A stretch of 52,339 nucleotides of DNA from CAZMUD01 sp964569715 (GTDB taxonomy: Bacteria > Chloroflexota > Dehalococcoidia > Dehalococcoidales > UBA2162): assembly GCA_964569715.1 (NCBI GenBank), contig CAZMUD010000003.1, forward strand, positions 1 to 52,339. Direction: 5' to 3'. Of the stretch, positions 32,349 through 39,426 are shown piece after piece; within the stretch, counting starts at the first letter, position 1, and each line of letters starts with the position of its first letter. The translations under genes and the position numbers were made by a program. The notes below the pieces were generated by a model. The model saw nothing but the letters and a program-made list of their open reading frames with translations, searched no databases and was not told where the DNA came from.

Positions 32349-33183
32349 CGAATATGGAGACCCGGAGTACGGTAATGGCATCTGGTATTTGAATCCTACA
32401 AACTATGCCAGAAATATGTACAAATTGAGAGAACCTAGCAAAGGGTTGAGTGGAGCTGGGCTATTTCTGGAAGGCGGGGTACACGGTGGGCCAGGGCTAC
32501 CAGAGTTACTGGAAGCTCAGGAAAAAGGTGACCGGCAAGAGTACGACCGGATTAGACAGACAATGCATAATAACACTTTTACCGGTGGAGGGAGTCAGGT
32601 TCTTCCCCTGAAGGATGCTGATAAGGTGCTGGAGCTTTGCTCCCCCATAGGCCTGATAGGCTGTATATGCCGAAAGGCGGTGCGGGCCATAGACGAAAGA
32701 AATGAAGAAGAATACACCTGCATGGGTATGGGAGTAGGTATGCTCAAGTGGGAACGGTGGCCAGAGAGATACAAGGGCGGTGTTAAGTTTGTAAACATAG
32801 ACGAAGCCAAAGAATGGAACCACAAGATGGACAAGAGAGGATTCTGCCACCTTCTAATGCTCTTTGGCGCTCCATATATTGGCGGTTTCTGCCAGTGTGA
32901 TTATCCTGATTGCCTGGCAATCAGAAGTGCTGTTGATTTTGGTGTTGGCTTACTTAAAAGCCATTACGTGGCCGAGGTTGACTATGATAAGTGCAACGGT
33001 TGTGGAGTCTGTGTCCAGCGATGCCAGTTCGGGGCTCTAAAACTTGAGCTTACCAGCGAAAAGGCCAATATCGACCAGTTTAAGTGTTATGGCTGCGGCC
33101 TCTGTGAGACCGGTTGTCCTAGAGGGGCAATTAAATTAGTAGAAAGAAAAAGCCTGCCGGCTCTAGCGGAGGTGTGGACATGA
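32332..33183 (+). CDS. Multi-cluster Fe-S protein with C-terminal 2x[4Fe-4S] ferredoxin domain
   Basis: A 283-residue cytoplasmic protein; ATG 32332 is chosen because AGGAGG ends five bases upstream. The C-terminus has two standard [4Fe-4S] motifs, C221/C224/C227/C231 and C252/C255/C258/C262. The N-terminal 210 residues hold ten further cysteines: CYLC at 2-5, C103, CIC at 111-113, C130, C172 and CQCDYPDC at 187-194, enough for another cluster or metal site. No enzyme family was recognised. It heads a cluster with a ferredoxin, an unknown protein, a pseudo-SDR and a CooC-like ATPase, so an electron-transfer or cofactor-assembly role is likely. Confidence 0.8.
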   Translation: MCYLCDEYGDPEYGNGIWYLNPTNYARNMYKLREPSKGLSGAGLFLEGGVHGGPGLPELLEAQEKGDRQEYDRIRQTMHNNTFTGGGSQVLPLKDADKVLELCSPIGLIGCICRKAVRAIDERNEEEYTCMGMGVGMLKWERWPERYKGGVKFVNIDEAKEWNHKMDKRGFCHLLMLFGAPYIGGFCQCDYPDCLAIRSAVDFGVGLLKSHYVAEVDYDKCNGCGVCVQRCQFGALKLELTSEKANIDQFKCYGCGLCETGCPRGAIKLVERKSLPALAEVWT

Positions 33184-33446
33184 TTACGGCAAGAAAGCTC
33201 CCCAAAATCACTATAGACCTTGAGAAGTGCACGGTTCCCTTTCTCTGCAAGAAATGCTTGCAGATTTGCCCTACGGCTGTATTCCATGTAGAGCGTGTTA
33301 AGGCCAAGGAAGAAAGACTAAAGGAAATGGACCCCAGAGTTGACGGGAACTATGTGCTCTTCGCCCCACGTAGAGACAAGTGCATAGTGTGTAACAAGTG
33401 CATTGAAGTCTGCCCGGTAGACGCTATAAAAATAGAGGTAGCTTAG
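33180..33446 (+). CDS. Two-cluster ferredoxin with atypical first motif
   Basis: An 88-residue ferredoxin-like protein starting at ATG 33180, which overlaps the preceding stop (ATGA). The first cluster motif is C17-x6-C24-x2-C27-x3-C31, with a longer first spacing than the usual C-x2-C. The second is canonical, CIVCNKCIEVCP. A 30-residue charged insert separates them. It probably passes electrons to or from the Fe-S protein encoded upstream. Nine bases separate it from the next gene. Confidence 0.85.
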   Translation: MITARKLPKITIDLEKCTVPFLCKKCLQICPTAVFHVERVKAKEERLKEMDPRVDGNYVLFAPRRDKCIVCNKCIEVCPVDAIKIEVA

Positions 33447-33455
33447 GAGGTAATA

Positions 33456-34076
33456 ATGGCAAAAGACCCTTTTAAAGACCTCAAAAAAGCACCGTATTCC
33501 TTATTTGTAGCTCCCAGACCATATTCCTTTGACCTGAATGCGGACATGATTAATCTTATCCGCCAGGAGTTTAATGCTGAGGGGGTAGCTTCCAAATTTA
33601 CTGAAGCTATTAGCGGGAAAGCAATGGATGAGGTGGAAAAGATAGGTAAGGAGGTATTTGAGGACTACGGCCAAAACTGGATGAGAAGAACGATGCAGCT
33701 AGGTGAGGAGTATTCAGATAGAACTATTGAGGTGGTACTGGAAAGTGTTGACGGCAACGGCAACCAGCTCCTACTTTTCCCGCATGTCCTCCAGAGATTC
33801 GTAGAAATAGCCTACCTAAGCACCCAGCAGTTCCTTAAGCTGCCGATTACACTGAACAATGTAGGCGAGTTAGCTTACCGGGTGCCTCAATGCCTGTTAT
33901 TCAATACGATAAAAGAGAAGTGTGGTGATAAGGTAGCTAACCTTATGACCTGCCGAAATGCTTGCCTTAAAGCCTTGGAAACCTTACGCCAAGACCTGGA
34001 AATAGATGCGGTTATTGATATGGCAGCATCTACCGCCAAAGATGGCTATTGCGAATTTTCGATGAAGAAACTGTAA
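33456..34076 (+). CDS. Conserved-looking protein of unknown function in Fe-S cluster
   Basis: A 206-residue soluble protein with no signal or membrane segment, preceded by AGGAGG. The N-terminal two thirds are mixed alpha/beta. The C-terminus carries a Cys pattern: VPQCLLF, KCGDKV, LMTCRNACLKAL and a final DGYCEFSM. This ending resembles the C-terminus of L-2-amino-thiazoline-4-carboxylic acid hydrolase-like proteins, but the match is weak and by memory only. Position between ferredoxins and an SDR suggests it is the substrate-binding or carrier part of the same system. Function unknown. Confidence 0.7.
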   Translation: MAKDPFKDLKKAPYSLFVAPRPYSFDLNADMINLIRQEFNAEGVASKFTEAISGKAMDEVEKIGKEVFEDYGQNWMRRTMQLGEEYSDRTIEVVLESVDGNGNQLLLFPHVLQRFVEIAYLSTQQFLKLPITLNNVGELAYRVPQCLLFNTIKEKCGDKVANLMTCRNACLKALETLRQDLEIDAVIDMAASTAKDGYCEFSMKKL

Positions 34077-34101
34077 AGTTCCAAGCTCTCGGGGAAGTTG
34101 T

Positions 34102-34860
34102 GTGAAGCTAGAGAAGAAGGTAGCCGTTGTTACCGGTGCCGGTAGAGGGCTAGGTAAGGCAATTGCCACTAAACTGGCAGAGGAAGGGGCCAGGGTTGTT
34201 GTTAGTGATGTTGACCTCGCCTTCGCTGAGAGTCTCGCTGAAAAGCTTAAGGTGATGGGACGGGAGGCATTAGCCATCAAGGCTGATGTCTCTAACTGGC
34301 AAGAAGTAGAGTCAATGTTTGAGCAGGCGGGACGACGATTTGGTGGAGTCGACATTCTGGTTAATAATGCCGGAATAAGAAGGGATGCCCCATTCCATAA
34401 GCTATCAGAAAAGGAATGGGACTCTGTCATTGCTACCCAGCTAAAGGGGAGCTTCAACTGTGCTCGAGCAGCCCAAAAGTATATGGTGAGGCAGAACTAT
34501 GGCAAGATTGTTAATCTGTCCTCACCTGTTCCCGCCAGCTTAGGCAATCGGGGACAGACGAGCTACGCTTCAGCGAGTGCTGCCATTGAGGGATTCACCA
34601 AAGCTCTGGCTCTGGAATTGGGCCGCTACAACATCAATGTTAATTGCGTTGCCCCTGACTTTATTGATACTGAAATGACCAGAAATACAGCACGAAAAGA
34701 GGGAATGTATCTAGATGATTTCAAAAGATTCGCCCTCGCCCAGATACCACTGAGGAGGCTAGGCACACCGGAGGATGTGGCCAATGTCGTCCTCTTCCTG
34801 GTCTGTGATGAGTCAAGCTTCATCTCAGGACAGGTAATATGTGTTAGAGGTGGTCCCTAA
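34102..34860 (+). CDS. Short-chain dehydrogenase fold protein lacking catalytic Lys and Asn
   Basis: A 252-residue Rossmann protein closest to the FabG-like SDR family. The cofactor loop TGAGRGLG (11-18) and the NNAG motif (88-91) are intact. The catalytic tetrad is broken: the YxxxK motif reads Y155-A-S-A-S159, so Lys is replaced by Ser, and the catalytic Asn in the usual NLxGxF motif is Gln113 (ATQLKGSF). Catalytic Tyr155 and a Ser at 140-141 remain. The C-terminal GQVxxVDGG motif is GQVICVRGGP. The protein may bind NAD(P) or another nucleotide without acting as a normal dehydrogenase. It starts at GTG 34102, 25 bases after the preceding gene. Confidence 0.85.
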   Translation: MKLEKKVAVVTGAGRGLGKAIATKLAEEGARVVVSDVDLAFAESLAEKLKVMGREALAIKADVSNWQEVESMFEQAGRRFGGVDILVNNAGIRRDAPFHKLSEKEWDSVIATQLKGSFNCARAAQKYMVRQNYGKIVNLSSPVPASLGNRGQTSYASASAAIEGFTKALALELGRYNINVNCVAPDFIDTEMTRNTARKEGMYLDDFKRFALAQIPLRRLGTPEDVANVVLFLVCDESSFISGQVICVRGGP

Positions 34861-34884
34861 ATCAGCAAAAGTGGGTGACAAAAA

Positions 34885-35502
34885 GTGCATTTTATGCCAG
34901 ATACTGAAGAGGAAGATTCAGCAGCCGAGACCTTTTGGCCGGAAGGCTACAAACAGGTAATAAGAGAGTATGTCCGCCAACTGATTGGCGCCCGTCTCAA
35001 CGATGAGAAGAGGTTGAGGCACATTTACCAGCAGCGGTTTTCTGAAAAATATACTGACCTCAACCAATTCGCAGGCAAAATAGCTGACATGATAGCCATT
35101 GGCACTGAAAACGGAGCCGATGACGCCTTTGACGACATAATCGCCGCCTTCCTGACTGAATCCCCTTTACCTGAGGTGCGGAGATATGCCCGTTATTTTT
35201 GGCCTCAAGCCCTCCCCGAGGGAGCTAAAAAGAGGCTTCAGCAGGTTATTGTTGATGAGTACAGCCAGGATGACGTCTATAACCATGCCTATAGGGTCGG
35301 CTACGGATGCAACGCCAGAGATAACGCCAATAAGGGTAGTTACCGCACTTTTGATAAATTTATTAACCAGGTAGCCCAGCTAGTAGTAACCGGAGCTATG
35401 AATGGCACCGATGATATGCTGGAAGCAATATATTGGTCCTTCATGACCCCCCGTCCCTCGCCTCCGGCACGAAGACACCCCAGGCGATTAAAGGTCTGGT
35501 AA
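34885..35502 (+). CDS. Internally duplicated protein of unknown function
   Basis: A soluble protein of 205 residues from the GTG at 34885 (an ATG at 34894 is possible). Two halves of about 90 residues align: FAGKIADMIAIGTENGADD with FINQVAQLVVTGAMNGTDD, each followed by a helix and a Pro-containing (S/R)PxPPxxRR or ESPLPEVRR segment. This points to an ancient tandem duplication of an all-helical unit. The N-terminus is acidic and the C-terminus Arg/Pro rich. I do not recognise the family. It lies 24 bases after the pseudo-SDR gene. Confidence 0.65.
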   Translation: MHFMPDTEEEDSAAETFWPEGYKQVIREYVRQLIGARLNDEKRLRHIYQQRFSEKYTDLNQFAGKIADMIAIGTENGADDAFDDIIAAFLTESPLPEVRRYARYFWPQALPEGAKKRLQQVIVDEYSQDDVYNHAYRVGYGCNARDNANKGSYRTFDKFINQVAQLVVTGAMNGTDDMLEAIYWSFMTPRPSPPARRHPRRLKVW

Positions 35503-35614
35503 TGACTGGCCAGCAGCAACCTGCTTTCGGCTAGCTCGCCAGTGCTCCCTTGTTAGGAAGATTAACCATTAAAAGACTGTTGAGAACGGACGAAGTGTTG
35601 GAGAGGAGACACAA

Positions 35615-36400
35615 ATGAAGAAAATAGCGGTCTGTGGCAAGGGTGGCAGCGGGAAGAGCGTTATAGTCAGGTTGTTGGCAGATGGGATACGAGCCAGAGG
35701 GCGCCGGGTGTTGGTGGTTGACTCTGACGAGTCAAATACGGGACTCGACCGGATGCTCGGCTTTGACAGTCCGCCGAGTCCTCTCATCAGGCTGCTGGGG
35801 GGTAAGCAGAAATTGGAGCAAGAGATAGAGGCTAGGATAAGAAGCGGAGAATCCGAGATAAGCTTGGAATTAATAAGGGAGGAGATGCCGGTGGCTAGCA
35901 TCCCTCCCGAATATATACTTGAGACAGATGGCATCAAGCTGGTAACCATTGGTAAGATACTTATGTCACTGGAGGGTTGTGCCTGTCCAATGGGGATAGT
36001 GAGCCGTTCGTTCCTGAAAAAACTCCGCCTGGAAGCGGATGAGATAGCCGTCGTTGACCTGGAGGCAGGTGTAGAACATTTTGGCCGGGGTGTGGAGACG
36101 AGCGTAGATTGTGTATTAGTCGTCGTTGAACCCTCTCTTGACTCTCTGGAAGTCGCCGAAAGGATAAGCGAGATGGCTAGCCAAATCGAGATTGCCGATG
36201 TTTGGGTTATTCTTAACAAGATTACCTCAGAGGAGATTGCTGCCAAACTAAGGGATTACTTGAATAAGAAGGATATAAGTGTAATCGGGTCTATTCGCCA
36301 AGACCCGGAGATTTTTGAGTCTTGCTTGGAGGGGCGTCCAATACACGGGCGCGTAGCCGCCGAGGATGTTGACAAGATAATAGATTTTTTGTTCCCCTAG
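35615..36400 (+). CDS. CooC-like P-loop ATPase (MinD/NifH fold)
   Basis: A 261-residue deviant-Walker ATPase, MKKIAVCGKGGSGKS (8-15), followed by VVDSDESNTGLD (Walker A' Asp). A CxC motif at C122-A-C124 (EGCACPMG) lies where CooC proteins carry the two cysteines that bind nickel or bridge the dimer. CooC inserts nickel into carbon monoxide dehydrogenase. No CODH gene is in the window; the neighbours are Fe-S proteins, so it may mature or gate another metalloenzyme. It lies 112 bases after the preceding gene and 33 before purC. Confidence 0.85.
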   Translation: MKKIAVCGKGGSGKSVIVRLLADGIRARGRRVLVVDSDESNTGLDRMLGFDSPPSPLIRLLGGKQKLEQEIEARIRSGESEISLELIREEMPVASIPPEYILETDGIKLVTIGKILMSLEGCACPMGIVSRSFLKKLRLEADEIAVVDLEAGVEHFGRGVETSVDCVLVVVEPSLDSLEVAERISEMASQIEIADVWVILNKITSEEIAAKLRDYLNKKDISVIGSIRQDPEIFESCLEGRPIHGRVAAEDVDKIIDFLFP

Positions 36401-36433
36401 ATATGCCGGAGAAATACACAGGGAGAAACAGCG

Positions 36434-37357
36434 ATGACTATTGACCCATCAACCTTGATGAATACTAACCTGCCTCTACCATTATTCATCCGTGGCAAGG
36501 TGCGGGATAGCTACGACCTGGGTAATCTACTGCTCATTGTCGCCACCGACCGAATCTCCACCTTTGATATAGTCCTGCCCAGCGGTATCCCCGACAAGGG
36601 TTCAGTGCTTAATCAGCTCTCCGCCTTCTGGTTCGAAAAGACCAAACATCTAGCCCCCAACCACCTGATAGAAGTAGTTGATGATGCTCACTCTCTTGAC
36701 GCATACCTTCCTACCGAAAGCCGTTTCCCTTATCCTCCCTACCTGGTTGGACGGTCAATGATTGTTAAGAAGGTAGAGCGTATCCCTGTTGAATGGGTGG
36801 TGCGTGGCTCCCTCTCAGGTTCAGCCTGGGCAGAATACCAGGAATCAGGCACTATTTCCGGGATACCTATGGCTGAAGGCTTACTGGAGAGCCAGGAATT
36901 ACCCCGGCTACTATTTACCCCGACCACCAAGGCAGAAACCGGGCATGACCAACCGCTGACCATGGACGAGGTAAGCAAGCTGGTGGGTAAAGCCCTGACT
37001 GAAGAGATGAAAGAAAAAAGCCTGGCTGTCTATAAATATGCACGGGACTATGCTCGAACCAGGGGCATAATCATTGCCGATACCAAGATGGAGTTCGGGC
37101 TGGATAACGGCAAGCTTATCCTTATTGACGAGCTGCTGACCCCGGACTCGTCTCGCTTCTGGGACGCTGGGCAATATAAAGTTGGGCAAGCCCAGCCCAG
37201 CTACGATAAGCAGCCAGTTCGCGACTGGCTCGTTCAGTCAGGCTGGAACAAGGAACCACCCGCCCCCATGCTATCCCCTGAGGTCATTGAGGCCACCACC
37301 AAGAGATACAGGGAAGCTTACGAGAGGCTAACAGGGAAGAAGCTGAAAGATGCATAG
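36434..37357 (+). CDS. purC: Phosphoribosylaminoimidazole-succinocarboxamide synthase
   Basis: A 307-residue purine-biosynthesis enzyme that joins aspartate to CAIR using ATP. Family motifs include GKVRDSYDLG near residue 20, VATDRISTFDIVLPSGIPDKGSVLNQLSAFWF, ERIPVEWVVRGSLSGSAWAEYQ, and IIADTKMEFGLDNGKLILIDELLTPDSSRFW. It is the longer yeast-like form (about 300 residues) rather than the short E. coli type. It follows the CooC-like gene by 33 bases and may be read through from that cluster. Confidence 0.97.
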   Translation: MTIDPSTLMNTNLPLPLFIRGKVRDSYDLGNLLLIVATDRISTFDIVLPSGIPDKGSVLNQLSAFWFEKTKHLAPNHLIEVVDDAHSLDAYLPTESRFPYPPYLVGRSMIVKKVERIPVEWVVRGSLSGSAWAEYQESGTISGIPMAEGLLESQELPRLLFTPTTKAETGHDQPLTMDEVSKLVGKALTEEMKEKSLAVYKYARDYARTRGIIIADTKMEFGLDNGKLILIDELLTPDSSRFWDAGQYKVGQAQPSYDKQPVRDWLVQSGWNKEPPAPMLSPEVIEATTKRYREAYERLTGKKLKDA

Positions 37358-37361
37358 AGAT

Positions 37362-37390
37362 TTGACAAGAAAACAAAAGAGAGGTAGTAT
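37362..37390 (+). promoter_or_regulatory. Candidate promoter of proline-rich ORF
   Basis: -35 TTGACA at 37362-37367, a 17-base spacer, and -10 TAGTAT at 37385-37390. A four-codon ORF (ATG GCT ATT AGC TAG) begins at the -10. Confidence 0.4.
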
Positions 37391-37466
37391 GGCTATTAGC
37401 TAGAAAGTATAAAGGGTTGTGGCAAGATTTAACTACTTTTAGCATCAGAAAGAGAGGATTGGCACT

Positions 37467-37670
37467 ATGTATGATAATACAGTTGATATTTACTTAAGAT
37501 CCCCAAAAACACCCGTTGGTCAAGAACCACCACCCCCGCCAAAACCACCAACACGTCCGCCAGTCCGACCACAAGAAGTCCCTGTAAAAAAAGCTGCACC
37601 TCCAGAACCAAGTGTACCACTTAGAGAAGCCCCTGGAAGAAAAGCTGCACCTCCAAAACCAGCACGATGA
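37467..37670 (+). CDS. Proline-rich 67-residue protein, unknown
   Basis: After a short MYDNTVDIYLRSPKTP start, the protein is a Pro/Lys/Arg chain with PPPPPKPPTRPP and two KKAAPPxP / RKAAPPKP repeats. It is expected to be disordered and basic. A GAGAGGA ribosome site lies nine bases upstream. No signal peptide. It may be a short linker-like protein or a chance ORF; the repeat of the KAAPP unit and the promoter upstream favour a real gene. Confidence 0.45.
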   Translation: MYDNTVDIYLRSPKTPVGQEPPPPPKPPTRPPVRPQEVPVKKAAPPEPSVPLREAPGRKAAPPKPAR

Positions 37671-37687
37671 TACCGAAAAAAATGTCG

Positions 37688-37716
37688 TTGTATAAAATAC
37701 TTTGTTATGCTATAAT
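37688..37716 (+). promoter_or_regulatory. Orphan promoter
   Basis: -35 TTGTAT at 37688-37693, a 17-base spacer, and a perfect -10 TATAAT at 37711-37716. No sizeable ORF follows on this strand before the palindrome at 37826-37845; only a 12-codon ORF begins at 37733. Confidence 0.5.
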
Positions 37717-37825
37717 AGTTAAAATAAACTAAATGAAAAGTGGTGTTGGATGTATCCTATATTATGTGTAACAGACCATAGAACTCAATATTTCTTGAGA
37801 CTTACGCTTGTGCCACCTAAACCTG

Positions 37826-37845
37826 CTCTATAATTAATTATAGAG
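37826..37845. terminator. Perfect 20-base palindrome, possible bidirectional terminator
   Basis: CTCTATAATTAATTATAGAG is fully self-complementary and lies 6 bases before the end of a minus-strand gene. It could terminate the transcript from the orphan promoter and, on the other strand, the his-region transcript. Confidence 0.45.
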
Positions 37846-37851
37846 TCCTTA

Positions 37852-38439
37852 TTACTGATCAGGAAATGCCTCAAATACCTCTTTATAAGTCGCCTCCCAG
37901 GTTTCTCTTTCTGCGGGAAATTTGTGGCTTATGCTGTGAATATATGTTGCATATCCCCTAGCAAGCTCTCTTTCTTCTTCCGTTTGAGCAAAATACGAAG
38001 CCAAGTTATTTCTAATCTGCCCTAGTAACAATTCGTTCTCAGGCTCTCTCTCATCCAGCTCATGGGCATGAACATCGTGTGCCTCTTTAGTCCATAGAAT
38101 AGCTTCTTTAAGGTCTCCCATCTTCCAAAGATTGTAACCTACATTTACCGCTAATCGAGCTCTCCACCTTCTTGACTCCATCATAATTCTCTGACCTGTT
38201 TCTCTCTCAAAGGTTTCTCTTTCTCTCTCAAGAGTAAGTGACACGATCCTGTAGATTACGGCTCCAAGCACTGCTACAGCAACTGCTATAAATGCTAATA
38301 CGATAGTTAGCGTATCTTTTAAAACATCATACTTAAATTCTTGCGGGACTTCCCAAGTTGGACCCCACAGTAAGTACCCAATAAACAGACCGATTAATAA
38401 TATTGCAACAATGGACAAAACAATGCTAAGTGCTTTCAT
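37852..38439 (-). CDS. Two-helix membrane protein with TPR-like soluble domain
   Basis: A 195-residue protein. Two hydrophobic helices (about 5-29 and 43-66) are followed by a charged linker rich in Arg and Glu (LERERETFERETGQR) and a helical domain with a TPR-like NVGYNLWKMGDLKEAILWTKEA repeat near residue 100 and a second ARGYATYIHS segment. No family recognised. It begins 12 bases after hisB and is probably read from the same transcript. Function unknown. Confidence 0.65.
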   Translation of the reverse strand: MKALSIVLSIVAILLIGLFIGYLLWGPTWEVPQEFKYDVLKDTLTIVLAFIAVAVAVLGAVIYRIVSLTLERERETFERETGQRIMMESRRWRARLAVNVGYNLWKMGDLKEAILWTKEAHDVHAHELDEREPENELLLGQIRNNLASYFAQTEEERELARGYATYIHSISHKFPAERETWEATYKEVFEAFPDQ

Positions 38440-38451
38440 CTCATCCTCCCT

Positions 38452-39219
38452 TTAGCCCTCCAACAGCTCCTTAGTACTGGGGAGTTCACCGGTAATCCGC
38501 TCGTCAATTCTGGTAGCCGTATCCAGGGCTCTGCCTAAGGCTTTAAACAGTGCCTCCGCCTTGTGATGGTCATTTACTCCGTAAATAACCCTGGCATGCA
38601 GATTAAGCTTAGCCTCAGCCGCCAAAGACTCAAGGAAGTGACGGATAAGGTCGGTAGCGAATCCAGCCATATCATTATCACTAAAGGGTATCTCTAATAC
38701 GGTATATCCCCGGCCGCTAATGTCCACAGCCACCATAGCCAGGGCATCATCCATAGGCACGGCAGCATCAGCCATGCGGACAATTCCCCGCTTCTCCGCC
38801 AGGGCTTTGCCAAAAGCTTGACCCAGGCAAATGGCAACATCCTCCACCAGGTGGTGCTGGTCATCTCCGGTGGCTGAAATCTTTACATCAAATCTGCTAT
38901 GTTGAGCCACCTGCGCCAGGAGGTGGTCAAACATCTTAATGCCGGTATTTATCTCCCACTTGCCACTACCGTCAACATTAAGCTCCAGGCTGATATTTGT
39001 TTCCCTAGTCTCCCTGTTGACCATAGCAACTCTGTTACCAATTTCACTAATTAATGGAAAAACCTGAGCCACCTTTAAGCTTAAAGCAGGGCTCATAGGT
39101 AAATTACCATTAAGTACTTGATTAATATATACCCTGCTGTACCCAGTTTTTTCTGCTATCTTCTGGTCAGTATATCCGTTCTTTTTTTTAATCTCTCTCA
39201 AGTCCTCAACTACTACCAT
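38452..39219 (-). CDS. hisB: Imidazoleglycerol-phosphate dehydratase with N-terminal HTH domain
   Basis: A 255-residue fusion. Residues 1-58 form an XRE-like HTH (TDQKIAEKTGYSRVYINQVLNGN), and residues from about 62 are a complete HisB: NRVAMVNRETRETNISLELNVDG, then the metal-binding HHLVEDVA and GVNDHHKAEALFKALGRAL motifs. HisB catalyses the sixth step of histidine synthesis and normally has about 195 residues, so the 60-residue extension is a real extra domain. The ATG at 39219 has AGGAGG seven bases upstream, and the promoter -10 is overlapped by a palindrome that could bind the HTH. No stop or frameshift interrupts the join. Confidence 0.92.
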   Translation of the reverse strand: MVVVEDLREIKKKNGYTDQKIAEKTGYSRVYINQVLNGNLPMSPALSLKVAQVFPLISEIGNRVAMVNRETRETNISLELNVDGSGKWEINTGIKMFDHLLAQVAQHSRFDVKISATGDDQHHLVEDVAICLGQAFGKALAEKRGIVRMADAAVPMDDALAMVAVDISGRGYTVLEIPFSDNDMAGFATDLIRHFLESLAAEAKLNLHARVIYGVNDHHKAEALFKALGRALDTATRIDERITGELPSTKELLEG

Positions 39220-39229
39220 CTCAGTCCTC

Positions 39230-39280
39230 CTGTTAAATAATATAACAGTTATTTATCATTTTGTCAATACTATTTAACAG
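39230..39280. promoter_or_regulatory. Operator-like palindromes over the hth-hisB promoter
   Basis: CTGTTAAATAATATAACAG (39230-39248) is a palindrome CTGTTA-N7-TAACAG covering the -10. A third half-site TATTTAACAG (39271-39280) is an exact 10-base inverted copy of CTGTTAAATA at 39230-39239, 41 bases apart centre to centre, about four helical turns, on the far side of the -35. Confidence 0.6.
39239..39267 (-). promoter_or_regulatory. Promoter of hth-hisB
   Basis: On the minus strand: -35 TTGACA (39267-39262), a 17-base spacer, and -10 TATATT (39244-39239). The predicted leader is only about 13 bases, mostly the AGGAGG site. A second TTGACA lies further upstream. Confidence 0.7.
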
Positions 39281-39426
39281 TAATTTTATATATATTTTAC
39301 TAATTGTCAACATTATCTTATATTTATTTTACATTTTGGTAACAAAGTCTTCCACATAAATTATGATTGCATCGAATCGCCAGAAATCGTTTGTTATATT
39401 ATGTAGCAGATAAATACTATCAATAC

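Noticed and set aside
34102..34860. Functional FabG 3-oxoacyl-ACP reductase
   Set aside because: The catalytic Lys and Asn are missing and no fatty-acid genes are nearby.
35615..36400. ParA/MinD partition ATPase or NifH
   Set aside because: The CxC motif and overall pattern fit CooC better, and no parB, minC or nif genes are adjacent.
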